A stretch of DNA of 64,000 nucleotides from Dipteris shenzhenensis (taxonomy: Eukaryota > Polypodiophyta > Polypodiopsida > Gleicheniales): assembly GCA_047967505.1 (NCBI GenBank), contig CM106538.1, one strand, 5' to 3'. The notes under the pieces were generated by a model. It saw only the letters and a list, made by a program, of their open reading frames with translations, did no database searches and was not told the DNA's origin. The translations under genes and the position numbers were made by a program. Positions 44,617 through 54,506 of the stretch are shown here, one piece after another. Numbering within the stretch: position 1 is the stretch's first letter; each line of letters starts with the position of its first letter.

Positions 44617-45285
44617 CTATCCAATGCCCATCAATACACGACAATACTCAAACCGCTGACTAGGTAGACTCTTCGTCAGCATATCTGCAGGGTTATCATC
44701 TGTATGAACCTTGACAAGCTCTATGCGCTTGTCCTCAAGTACCTCCCTTATGAAATGGTACCTGACTTCAATGTGTTTGGTCTTTGCATGAAAGACCGGA
44801 TTCCATGCTAGCTGAATAGCACTCATGGAATCACTATGCAATGTCGGTACACCTGTATGAATCCCCAAATCTCCCACTAGCCGATCAAGCCATATAGCCT
44901 CCTTGCAACCCTCTGTGGCTGCAACATACTCAGCCTCTGTGGTAGACAAAGCAACGCACTTCTGTGCACGAGACATCCACGACACTGCACCACTTGCAAA
45001 GGTGAACACATAACCAGAAGTGGATCTCCTACTATCCATATGCCCTGCATAGTCTGAATCTGTGTACCCAAGTACACGCATGTCTCCTTTACCAAAGCAA
45101 ATGCACATCTCCTTGGTACCCTTCATGTACCTCATGATGCACTTAACTGCCTCCCAATGCCTCTTTCCTGGATTAGCCATATACCGGCTAACAACTCCCA
45201 CTGCAAATGCAATGTCTGGTCTAGTAGCTATCATAGCATACATAAGACTCCCAACTGCTGATGCATAAGGAACCTTGGCCATCAT
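44617..45285 (-). CDS. Copia RT tail and RNase H, separate frame
   Basis: An open frame of 222 residues begins MMAKVPYASAVGSLMYAM, the usual segment just after copia reverse transcriptase. It carries the RNase H signatures YTDSDYAGHMDSRRSTSG, STTEAEYVAATEGCKEAIWL, HSDSMSAIQLA and KHIEVRYHFI, ending DMLTKSLP...GIG. In relatives this continues in one frame with RT. Here it overlaps the stop of the upstream ORF by four bases (ATGA), in a different frame. RNase H removes RNA template during reverse transcription, so without it the element cannot complete replication unless the frame change is bypassed or reinitiation occurs. No internal stop is present. Confidence 0.9.
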   Translation of the reverse strand: MMAKVPYASAVGSLMYAMIATRPDIAFAVGVVSRYMANPGKRHWEAVKCIMRYMKGTKEMCICFGKGDMRVLGYTDSDYAGHMDSRRSTSGYVFTFASGAVSWMSRAQKCVALSTTEAEYVAATEGCKEAIWLDRLVGDLGIHTGVPTLHSDSMSAIQLAWNPVFHAKTKHIEVRYHFIREVLEDKRIELVKVHTDDNPADMLTKSLPSQRFEYCRVLMGIG

Positions 45286-48200
45286 GGCCCTCTCCTCATC
45301 TGACTATCTGTATGACTCAGTTTCACATATGGAGGCAATGGAGTACTCACTGCCTTCCCCCCCTCCATATTGAAACGCTGTAATACTTTTGTAACATACT
45401 CTTTTTGTGAAAGCCAAAGGAGTTTCCTACTCCGATCATGCGTGATGCACATACCAAGAATATGACCTGCAAATCCCAAATCCTTCATATCAAAGGCCTC
45501 ATGCAACTTGGCCTTTAATGCATCTAGCTCATAAGTATTCTTGCTAGCCAATAGCATATCATCCACATATAGTGCCAGGATTATCAGGCTACTATCCTTA
45601 GCCCTTTTAGTGTAGAGGCAGTGATCAATTTCACTCCTTCTAAAACCCTGCGACCGAATGAAAGCATCAAACTTCTGATACCATTCTCTAGGCGCTTGCT
45701 TAAGACCATAGAGACTCTTTTTCAGCTTGCAAACTAAATGCTCTTTGCCCTTTTCTTCAAAGCCTTCCGGCTGCACCATGTAAATGTCCTCATGCAAATC
45801 CCCATGCAAGAAAGCTGTCTTGACATCCATTTGCATAAGCTCCATATCCTCTACTGCCACTAGTCCAAGCATGCATCTAAGTGTGGTCATCTTCACAACC
45901 GGAGAGAATATCTCATCAAAGTCTACACCCTTCTCTTGCTTGAACCCTTTAGCAACCAAACGGGCCTTGTATCTAGGCACATCATCACCTGTGACCTTCA
46001 TTTTGTAGACCCATTTACATGGCAATGCTTTCTTTCCATGTGGCAAAGAAACCAAGTCCCAAGTCTTATTCTTCATAAGTGAACTCATCTCTGATTGCAT
46101 AGCATACTCCCACTTGCGTTGATCCTCACGCATCATAGCCTCTCTGTAGCAAGAAGGCTCCCCGCAATCAGTAAGCATCACATAGTCTACCCCTGGAACA
46201 AACCTGTCAGGCGGTCTAGACACTCTAGATGATCTTCTCAAGGGCATTTCAGCTTGCTGTCCCACTTGCATATCAGCCACATTTGGCTCATCATTTCCAC
46301 CAATAGATGATCCATCATCTACCCTTGATTGTATACCTGTGGGAGTACTTGGTGGTACCATTTCTTGCACATTTGGTGCATGGACAGCTTGCTGTCTATC
46401 AACATATGCAGGTGGATTCACATCCTGGAAAGTGATTCTCCTCATTTCCACATCCCTCATGGGTGCCTTATGCATCTTCTTCTCATTGAAGACCACATCA
46501 TGGCTGCGTATGATCTTCTTTGCTTCTGGATCCCAGAGACGATAGCCCATCTCTCCACTTTCACCATAACCTAGAAAGATGCATTTTCTAGACTTAGGAT
46601 CTAGCTTCTTTCGAAGCTCTTTTGGCACATGTGCATATGCCTCACACCCAAATATACGCAAATGAGAGTAAGAGGGCTTCTTGCCACTCCATGCCTCTTC
46701 AGGAATACCACCATCCAAACTCTTACTAGGTGATCTATTGATCACATGCACTGCAGTCTTCATTGCCTCAGCCCAAAAACCACCAGAAAGACTTGCATTG
46801 GAAAGCATGCATTGTAACCTTTCTTGAATGGTACGGTTCATCTTTTCTGCAACTGGATTTTGCTCTGGAGTACGAGGGGATGTAAGCTCCCTCTTAATCC
46901 CACGAGTATCACAAAAATGCTGAAAGTCATGAGAGAGATACTCTCCACCATTGTCAGTCCGTAGGCATTTAAGCGTTCTACCTGACTGATTCTCAACCAA
47001 GGCCAGCCATTTCTGAAATACCTGGAACACATCACTCTTCCGAGCTATAGCATAAGCCCACACTTTCCTAGTTGCATCATCAATGAATGTCACATAGTAT
47101 TCAGCCCCGCCTAATGACCGTGTAGGCATGGGACCACATACGTCTGAATGCACCAAACCAAGCATTTCAAACTCTTTCTTTCCCCTTCTTTTATGGGCTG
47201 ATTTAGTCTGCTTCCCATAGAGACAGTGCTCACAAAATTCAAAATCAGAGAAACTCAAATGCGGTACATAACCCAAATGGCATAAGAGTTTCATTCCATT
47301 CTGGCTCATGTGCCCCAACCTGCAATGCCACAAAGAAGTGCTTGGCTGCTCGGTTATTGCAACAACATGATCAAATACCCCTGATACATGTAAGGGATAC
47401 AAAGTCCCACACTTGGCACCCCTAGCCAAAAGCATAGAGCCCTTCTGAATTTTCCAACTTTGAAAGCCAAAAGTGGTGTGAAAACCAGCATCATCTAGCT
47501 GACCCACTGAAATAAGACTCTTGGTCAGCTTAGGCACATGTCTCACATGTTTCAAAACAAATGCAGACCCATTTGCAAAAGAAAACTTTATGTCACCTGC
47601 TCCCACTATGTCACATGCATAGTCATTTCCAAGATGCACACAACCTGTCTTTCCACTATCATAAGTGGAGAACCATTCCCTATGGGGAGTAACATGGAAT
47701 GAAGCACCAGAATCCAAAATCCAATCCTGGGAATATGCATCATCTGAAGTGGTAAGCAACTCTGCAGATAAACTAGACATGAAGAGAACATCATTGTCAC
47801 TATCACGTGTGACTGCATTGATCTCCTCGATCTTCACTTTTCCTTTGTCCTCCCTTGGACTCTCTTCCTTTTGATTTGCACCCCAATTTGCATTCTTTTT
47901 CTTATCCTTTTGCTCTCTTTTCAGCTTGTAGCAATCCTTTTTCATATGGCCCTTCTTGCCACAATGGTAACACTCAATGTTCCGTGCCCTGGATTTGCTA
48001 CGAGACTTCCCTCTTTCTTGGGACTTCCCCCTGAACTGTGGTCTGCCCCTTTGCACATTTAAGGCTGCATCCTGCTTGTTGCCATCCATAGACTTCCGTC
48101 TAATCTCCTCGGCCAACAAGCTACCCACAACATCATCAAATTTCAGTACTCCACCAGGTGCAGAGTTACTGACAGCTGTACGGAAGGTATCCCATGAGGA

Positions 48201-48674
48201 TGGCAATGAACATAAGAGAAATATTGCCTTAGTCTCTGCATCAAAATTCATTTTTTGAGCCTGAAGCTGGCTGAAAATAATATTGAATTCATTCAAGTGA
48301 GAAGCAATGGAGACCCCTTCCTTCATCTGCAGCTCAAACAACCTCTTCATGAGGTAAACTTTATTAGAGGCAGTTTCCTTCTCATAAGTGGCACACAGTT
48401 TCTTCCACAAATCTTCCGTAGTCTGCTCATTTACTACTGTGAAATAAACTGACTCTGCAAGATGAAGTCTAATAGTAGACTTTGCTAATGCATCCAACTC
48501 ATTCCAATCATCCTCAGACATATTTGCAGGCTTAGCTTCAATCCCTGCCAAGGGTTTAATCTGCTTCTTTTGAATAAGCACATCCCTTATCTGTTCTTTC
48601 CACAAAGAAAAGTTTGTCCCATCAAACTTTTTAATGCTGAAAAACTCCTTTTCAGGCATGGAAGAGGATGCCAT
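45282..48674 (-). CDS. Copia Gag-Pol polyprotein (Gag, protease, integrase, RT)
   Basis: The frame is open to 48698, but MASSSMPEKEFFSIKKFDG at 48674 is the more usual copia Gag start; this gives about 1,130 residues. Gag occupies about 1-230, with a CCHC knuckle CYHCGKKGHMKKDC near 235-248. The protease site is WILDSGASFHV near 321. Integrase shows CRLGHMSQNG, CEHC and the acidic triad in VHSDVCGP, LRTDNGGEY and TPEQNPVAEKMNRT. Reverse transcriptase has LPCKWVYKMK, RYKARLVAKGFKQ, DVKTAFLHGDL and the YVDD site near 1,035. The order Gag-PR-IN-RT is diagnostic of Ty1/copia. The frame stops at QMRRGP, four bases into the RNase H ORF. Everything upstream of that point looks intact. Confidence 0.95.
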   Translation of the reverse strand: MASSSMPEKEFFSIKKFDGTNFSLWKEQIRDVLIQKKQIKPLAGIEAKPANMSEDDWNELDALAKSTIRLHLAESVYFTVVNEQTTEDLWKKLCATYEKETASNKVYLMKRLFELQMKEGVSIASHLNEFNIIFSQLQAQKMNFDAETKAIFLLCSLPSSWDTFRTAVSNSAPGGVLKFDDVVGSLLAEEIRRKSMDGNKQDAALNVQRGRPQFRGKSQERGKSRSKSRARNIECYHCGKKGHMKKDCYKLKREQKDKKKNANWGANQKEESPREDKGKVKIEEINAVTRDSDNDVLFMSSLSAELLTTSDDAYSQDWILDSGASFHVTPHREWFSTYDSGKTGCVHLGNDYACDIVGAGDIKFSFANGSAFVLKHVRHVPKLTKSLISVGQLDDAGFHTTFGFQSWKIQKGSMLLARGAKCGTLYPLHVSGVFDHVVAITEQPSTSLWHCRLGHMSQNGMKLLCHLGYVPHLSFSDFEFCEHCLYGKQTKSAHKRRGKKEFEMLGLVHSDVCGPMPTRSLGGAEYYVTFIDDATRKVWAYAIARKSDVFQVFQKWLALVENQSGRTLKCLRTDNGGEYLSHDFQHFCDTRGIKRELTSPRTPEQNPVAEKMNRTIQERLQCMLSNASLSGGFWAEAMKTAVHVINRSPSKSLDGGIPEEAWSGKKPSYSHLRIFGCEAYAHVPKELRKKLDPKSRKCIFLGYGESGEMGYRLWDPEAKKIIRSHDVVFNEKKMHKAPMRDVEMRRITFQDVNPPAYVDRQQAVHAPNVQEMVPPSTPTGIQSRVDDGSSIGGNDEPNVADMQVGQQAEMPLRRSSRVSRPPDRFVPGVDYVMLTDCGEPSCYREAMMREDQRKWEYAMQSEMSSLMKNKTWDLVSLPHGKKALPCKWVYKMKVTGDDVPRYKARLVAKGFKQEKGVDFDEIFSPVVKMTTLRCMLGLVAVEDMELMQMDVKTAFLHGDLHEDIYMVQPEGFEEKGKEHLVCKLKKSLYGLKQAPREWYQKFDAFIRSQGFRRSEIDHCLYTKRAKDSSLIILALYVDDMLLASKNTYELDALKAKLHEAFDMKDLGFAGHILGMCITHDRSRKLLWLSQKEYVTKVLQRFNMEGGKAVSTPLPPYVKLSHTDSQMRRGP

Positions 48675-48698
48675 GATGCAAATAAAGCAAAATCCCAA

Positions 48699-50089
48699 AT
48701 GCTAGTGCCTGCAACAGAGAATCACACCAAATACCAGGTGCACCCAAATGGGTATGCCACAATAGACTGAAATATCACAAAAAACTCAAAGCTCAAAGCA
48801 TCAAAAGATGCATCTGACTCATGTGCATATACTATGCATCCATATGAGCAAATCTGGCCCAAAAGAAAATGCCAATAAGTGCCAAATGACTCAAGCATAA
48901 ACACTGTCCACTGGCATATGCATCAATAATGTCTCATCCAAGAGAGCATAGCACTATCAGTGCATCACCTGCAATGTGTCAAAGCTGTCCGTCAGCTTAA
49001 AATAGCATCCATGTGCAAAGCATCCATAAAAAAATAGCATCCCACAAGGCAATTTGGGCCTATTAGCGCATCCAACAAGGACCGCAATGCATCCAAATGG
49101 CCTATAAATCATCCACTGCAACCCAATGCATACCACAAATGAGCGCACACTGCTCAAACTGCAACCAGAGTGATCTGCATAAGGTATGCTCAAGAAATCA
49201 TAGTCCCACGGTAATGAGCGCTACTGAAAATAGAACCTGAGATGCCTCAAAACATGGGCGCCATTGCATAATCGGAACCAGCAAGAAAACCTGCAAATAT
49301 CTCTCTTCTGCCAGAACTCCAAAATCCCAACCGATGAGTGAGAAATGGGAGTCAATACTTATCCACTGCCATGTGGCATAAATCTAAGGTTTCAAAACCT
49401 TAGTATGAAAAATGCATAACAGAGAGACGAAATCGAATACACAGAGATTTATAACTCTGAAAATCCTCCACCGAATCACGCAAGAACTGATAGGTAGGGG
49501 TTTTTGGGCATCCGAAACACAATGGGACAGACGGTTTTAGAAACCGTGGCCTCAATCACTGGGTCCAACACACGGACTGAAAAACGTTTTTGGAAACAGA
49601 GCTATCTGTAAACTCCACCGGAGTGCGAATGATGAGCAACATAGAAGTTTTAGGACCTCCTGAGTCCACCGGAACTGACAGATCTGCAAATGGTTGCTCC
49701 AAACTTGAGTTCCAACACCCGGGCAAAAAACGCAGGAATTGACACAGTGAGTCAGAAATCCACTAAAATGATCTCAGATTCAAGAATGAAGGTGTTTTCA
49801 AGCTCCTGAAGTAATGTGGACACCAAAAGCAAGCAATAGTTGCCTCCACAAGTCAATACGGAGTCTCTGTCATCGAACGGAACAGGGAAAAGCTCAAAAA
49901 ACGACTTTTTCTTTGAAAGCTCTTAACAGGCTCTCAAAACCACTTCGCAAAGCCAAAGTGACTTTTCCAAAGGTTCCTCCAAGGTCTCTGCACACTCGGA
50001 TGCAAGTAAAGTCACCCACAAAGCTTCTCCTTCCTCCCACAGAGCTGCTGAGCTTCAAGCATTCACGCACGCTCAGCTAGATCACCCGG
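48699..50089 (-). other. Leader of the young copia element
   Basis: A 1.4-kb untranslated stretch lies between the primer-binding site and gag, with no long ORF on either strand. It is rich in GCATCC/CATCCA-like words near 48.8-49.1 kb on the plus strand. A diverged copy is kept in the truncated relative (57137-58335). Confidence 0.8.
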
Positions 50090-50101
50090 GCTCTGATACC
50101 A
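50090..50101 (-). promoter_or_regulatory. Primer-binding site of the young copia element
   Basis: TGGTATCAGAGC on the minus strand, two bases inside the 5' LTR end; complementary to the 3' end of plant initiator tRNA-Met. Confidence 0.95.
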
Positions 50102-50103
50102 GT

Positions 50104-50284
50104 TGAGAGTGCTCTCAACGGAAGCAAGAATGGAAGAAGGAGAGAGAGCGAGAGAGAGAGACAGAGAGCCACACAAGTTTTGGTGGGTGCAGAACCACCC
50201 TAATCTTCTTTTTCATTCATTTATATATGTGTTTGAGTATTGTACATAACTGGGGTTAAGGCACAGTGACCTTTAACCCCCACA
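50104..50284 (-). repeat. 5' LTR of the young copia element
   Basis: 181 bp, identical by eye to 44383-44563. It supplies the promoter for the minus-strand transcript. Confidence 0.95.
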
Positions 50285-50985
50285 GGGGTTAGGGTTTAGT
50301 CGTGCTAGTAGGGATTATAAAAATGTACGCATTATACCTTCCACATGGCGCATACCAAATCAGTTGGAGACCAAATCTTGCATGGATGTACGTCTAGGGT
50401 AGCCTAAGAGGCATGTGAAGTTTCGTCCCCAACAGGGTTTAGGATTTAGGGTTCAGGGTTTAGGGTTTAGGGTTTAGTCATGCTAGTAGGGATTGTAAAA
50501 ATGTACGCATTATACACGTGGCGCATACCAAATCAGTTGGAGACCAAATCTTGTGTGGATGTACGTCTAGGGTAGCCTAAGAGGCGTGTGAAGTTTTGTC
50601 CCCAACAGGGTTTAGGATTTAGGGTTCAGGGTTTAGGGTTTAGGGTTTAGTCGTGCTAGTAGGGATTGTAAAAATGTACGCATTATACCTTCCACGTGGC
50701 GCATACCAAATCAGTTGGAGACCAAATATTGCGTGGATGTACGTCTAGGGTAGCCTAAGAGGCGTGTGAAGTTTCGTCCCCAACAGGGTTTAGGATTTAG
50801 GGTTCAGGGTTTAGGGTTTAGGGTTTAGTCGTGCTAGTAGGGATTGCTTCTATGTGGCGCAAACCAAATCAGTTGGAGACCAAATCTTACGTGGATGTAC
50901 ATCTAGGGTAGCCTAAGAGGCGTGTGAAGTTTTGTCCCCAACAGGGTTTAGGATTTAGGGTTCAGGGTTTAGGGTTTAGGGTTTA
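50285..50985. repeat. 177-bp satellite with TTTAGGG telomere-like runs (right block)
   Basis: Continuation of the array interrupted at 44382. Units start GTGCTAGTAGGGATT near 50299, 50478, 50652 and 50829 (periods about 174-179). Each ends AACAGGGTTTAGGATTTAGG followed by several TTTAGGG heptamers. The last unit lacks about 20 bp after GGGATTG. The array ends at about 50985. Confidence 0.93.
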
Positions 50986-51001
50986 ACAATTACAAAAAAA
51001 A

Positions 51002-51345
51002 TGGTTGAATTCTACAAAATCACATTTGAAGAGTGTCAAGGACGGCTTATATTTGTCATAAAGTTGGATGAATGTGAAATTGTTAAAGAGAAAAAGATTG
51101 AAAGAGTGACCATCACACTTATGAATAGGGCACTTGATACATCAATCACAAAAGAAAAGCATTTCAGTGTGTAATCAGAGAAGCACATTTGGTGGTTGGG
51201 AGCATTTGAGGTAAGAGTGAACTTTCATTTTTAAAATATATTGCCCTTGATTTCATTTATTATATCTTGATGCTTCAATAGAGTTTCATTTCTCAATGGA
51301 AGGTAAAGATAGAGAACCACCAAATCTTATTTTATTTTAAAGGCA
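51002..51345 (+). pseudogene. Unknown split coding fragment beside the satellite
   Basis: An ATG at 51002 opens a 57-codon frame (MVEFYKITFEECQGRLIFVI...). After a stop the same frame continues SEKHIWWLGAFE up to a good donor (GAG/GTAAGAGTG, near 51210). A candidate acceptor (CTTCAATAG, near 51282) is followed by SFISQWKVKIENHQILFYF and a stop. The charged, aromatic composition and splice-like borders suggest an old exon pair, but I recognise no family. It begins just where the satellite ends. Confidence 0.3.
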
Positions 51346-51439
51346 AGGGCGATTTCCAAGTTGATTGACATATGGCACAACGGACCTCAAGAACCTCAAA
51401 TGCATGTTCAACATAAGCAAAGGAGGTAATTCAAAATCT

Positions 51440-52274
51440 TCTTACCGTTACTCTGCCTCGGGAATTCCCTCGATTACTATTGGATTGACTACCTTGGTCA
51501 TACTGCTTCTTGCGGCAATCTCTTTCATAGTGTCCAAACTTGTGACAGAAGTGGCACTGAATGTTTGACACGTTGGTGGATGCATTCCCTCGTCCTTGAA
51601 ATCTTCCTTGGTTGTTGCTACAAATTCGTCACCTTGCTACCACCTATGTCCTCTGCCCTTAGCTCCGGCTTGCAAAAAAAACACCAGCATGCAGTAGCTG
51701 CATAGCCTCGCCAAGCTCCTCTTTGCTGATTCTGATGTTGTTGAGGATGATGCTGATGCTGATGCTGACTTTGATTTTGTTGTTGATGATGACCACTTTT
51801 TTGATATGATCTACCTCTGCCTCTGCCTTTGCCTCTGCTTCTGTCTGAAGCTATGAACGCTTGATCATTAGAATGACCTTTTCGAGCTTGAATAGCTTGA
51901 GTTCTAAGTTCTTCACCAAGTAGAACTAACCGAAGTTCTTCTAGTGTCGGAATTTGCCGTTGGATGGCAATACTCTGAACTAGATTCTCATATCCCTCTC
52001 CTAGTCCATTCAGAATGACTTGAACCATTTTTGTGGGGTTCATAGTCTCTCCTGCTACTGCAAGTTGATTGTTGTAGTCTTTTATGCGAAGTACATAAGC
52101 ATGACCAGTTTTGCTGCTGTTGCGGAAACTCTGGTTGATATGGTTTCTCAAGGTGAGAATCTTAGATGTGTTCTTAGACTCGTAGAGAGCTGTGAACATA
52201 TCCCATGCTCCTGTCCATGTCTTGACTGTGTTGAGCTGTCCTAGCATGACATCTTGCACATTCTGCTTGACCAT
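51440..52274 (-). pseudogene. Ty1/copia gag fragment with Gln/His-rich tail
   Basis: A 218-residue open frame (52274-51618) matches copia Gag of the UBN2 type: WDMFTALYESKNTSKILTLR, then MVQVILNGLGEGYENLVQSI, then EELRLVLLGEELR. It is followed by an Arg/Gly-rich and then His/Gln-rich tract. Past a frame change, about 51560-51500 gives CHFCHKFGHYERDC-like codons, a CCHC knuckle. No start codon context, LTR, protease or pol adjoins it, so it is a truncated fragment. It belongs to a different copia family from the young element at 44.4-50.3 kb. Confidence 0.8.
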
Positions 52275-52299
52275 CTAAATGTCATGACTAGCAAACCAT

Positions 52300-53600
52300 G
52301 CGGTGATGCATGCAAACCATGCTGTATCTACCCACTCTCTACTAGTCGTATGGAGGACTCTAGTGCCAGCCTCGGAAGTCTCTCACGAGGTAGCTCCCAA
52401 ACTCTAGGGACGAAAGTCCCTATCTGAAAGATGGCATCAACCTAGAGGGGGGTCATGGCAAACTTTGCCTGTACTATCTGATGGGGGACCGAGGGCTTAT
52501 TCCGAATCATCCTAGAGCCTGTAATCATCTATGGCCACTCAAATCTCCTCTATTCTATTGTTGAAATATCACACCCCCAAAAAGGTGCCGCATACATGGC
52601 AATTGGCCTCACTAGAGTGTCGAAAAGCCAACACTTCGTCGGTGGATCTTGGAAGTGCGCCTGGAAGCATTGTCACTCTAGTCGGGCGAAAGCACCATGC
52701 CCTCATGTGAGTCATGCTCTGGCTATGTGGGTCATTATGAAAACTAACCTTGTGAAAACTACACCCAAATATGTGTAGGACTGCATAATCTCCACTCGAT
52801 GACTCTAGTATGTAAAGCTATGTCGGTGGAGCACTATGTAAGAGGTATTGAAGATCATGACCTTGGTCTTCCCAAGGTTAACCATCAAGTCTCTTTCTAT
52901 ACAAAACACCTCTAGGGCATCTATTGTCTCTGTAGTCCCTCCACCAAAGATGACACGAGGACTATGGCGTCCACGTATAGTAGAATCTGTATTATCAAGT
53001 CTGCTAGTGGTGCTCCCTCGCCTCCTAGATGGTCTACGAAAGATGCAATCTTATCAATGTAGAACCCGAACAGAGTCAGTGAGAGATGGCATTGTTGCTT
53101 TATTGTATGATTGTACTCTCAAATGAATCTAATAGGCCTCCTGGGACATGAACTCTCCCTCTGATGGACTTGTATAGGCTCACCACTCCCCAGATTAGAA
53201 CCTCTAGAATCTGCGTATCCTGTAGTCTCCTGATCATGCGAGTGTTGAAGGCCTTTTGAAAGTCTATAAAACAAGCGTAGACTTTCTAGCTTCTCGACCT
53301 CGCCTCCTCAATAATAGTCCTCAGGGTGAAGATGTGGTCTAGAGTGGAGTGCTATCTCCGAAAACCTGCCTGCCCTAGAGCACGCTACCCATGTGTCTCT
53401 ATATGGCTACTGCTGATCTCCCTCTCCAGTATCGATCCATAGATCTTGGCCAGCATGTGGCTAATCATGAGAGTGCGATAGTTCCCAAAATCCATAGGGT
53501 CACTTGCCTTGTGTATTGGTACTATGGTGGTGGTAGAGTGTGTGCAAGGAGCGAGTTTTTTGAGCGAATTTTGGAGCGAGTTTTTTTGGCAACCAATGTG
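52300..53600 (-). pseudogene. Non-LTR (LINE) reverse transcriptase relic
   Basis: Minus-strand frames, right to left, give IVPIHKASDPMDFGNYRTLM and SHMLAKIYGSILEREI (53540-53390), then QAGFRR and LDHIFTLRTIIEEA (about 53375-53290), VYACFIDFQKAF (about 53280), LLYVDAIVLVSSL (about 52990) and VEIMQSYTYLGVVFTR (about 52790-52745). These are RT motifs of LINE elements in the correct order. The active site reads YVDA instead of YxDD, and there are many stops and frame changes, so it is long dead. No endonuclease domain or poly-A tail was identified. Confidence 0.75.
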
Positions 53601-53626
53601 TTTTGTTCCACCTATTCCACTTATCA

Positions 53627-53630
<4 letters not shown>

Positions 53631-53692
<62 letters not shown>
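53631..53692. repeat. CT/TC dinucleotide microsatellite
   Basis: About 31 perfect CT units. It produces artefactual Ser/Leu open frames. Confidence 0.95.
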
Positions 53693-53697
<5 letters not shown>

Positions 53698-54183
53698 GCT
53701 AATTTATCTTTTTTTTCCCACCAGTTTGGGCAAATTCTTTAGCGCAAAAAGGCTTCCAAAGGAGAGCTAGCATGCACAAAATTATACTAGAGATGGAATT
53801 CCATGAAAATAATAAGAGAAATGAGCTCATTTGATGTATTCCAATCGTTTCGATACCAAACATGACCATATTTGGACATTTTTAGCAAAAGTTGTGAAAT
53901 TCTTTTAAAGCCTAAATTGGCATCAAGAGGAGAACGCCATCGCCCTCCTTTGGATGCCAATTTGGGCTTTAAAAAATTTCTTTGATTTCTTTTCTATCTG
54001 TCTATCTCCCCACCAGTTTGGGCTAACAAAAGTTTCACAAGTTTTGCGAGAAATGTTCAAACTTAGTCATGTTTGGTATTAAAACAATTAGAACACATCA
54101 AATGAGCTCATTTCTCTTGTTAATTTCATGAAATTCCATATCTTCTCTAGAAGCCTTGTTGGGCTATAAAGTTTGCCCAAAAG

Positions 54184-54346
54184 ACAAATCATCAAGGTGA
54201 GAGAGAGAGAGAGAGAAGGATTTAAAGTAAAAAATTTAAGTCCAAATTGGCATCCAGAAGCGAAAGCTCTAAAAATAAAATATAGGTGTCTTTACGGACT
54301 ACGTACCATATAAGCTTGCTGTTGCGAGAGAGAGAGAGACTGAGAG

Positions 54347-54388
<42 letters not shown>

Positions 54389-54469
54389 AATTGAGAAGTT
54401 GTAAAAATGAAATGAAGGCCTTTTGTGTTTATAAACTACACACCATATAGACTTAATGAGGATCAATAT

Positions 54470-54504
<35 letters not shown>

Positions 54505-54506
54505 GT
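54184..54506. repeat. GA microsatellite cluster
   Basis: Separate GA runs at about 54200-54214, 54326-54386 and 54471-54494, the last followed by a G-run. Confidence 0.9.

Larger units (their letters stand above)
44383..50284 (-). mobile_element. Young, nearly intact Ty1/copia retrotransposon (5.9 kb)
   Basis: Two LTRs of 181 bp (44383-44563 and 50104-50284) look identical base for base. The primer-binding site (TGGTATCAGAGC on the minus strand, 50101-50090) and polypurine tract (44580-44564) sit where expected. Gag-pol is one long frame except for a break before RNase H. GGGTT lies directly left of the element and one base from its right end: a probable 5-bp target duplication with a small shift, hard to prove inside telomere-like repeats. 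Identical LTRs imply recent insertion. A truncated relative lies at 55941-58516. Confidence 0.96.

Noticed and set aside
43980-50985. A true chromosome end (telomere)
   Set aside because: The heptamer runs are short, degenerate and embedded in 177-bp units with ordinary sequence on both sides.
53391-53742. Ser/Leu-rich ORFs
   Set aside because: They read through the CT microsatellite and antisense to the LINE relic.
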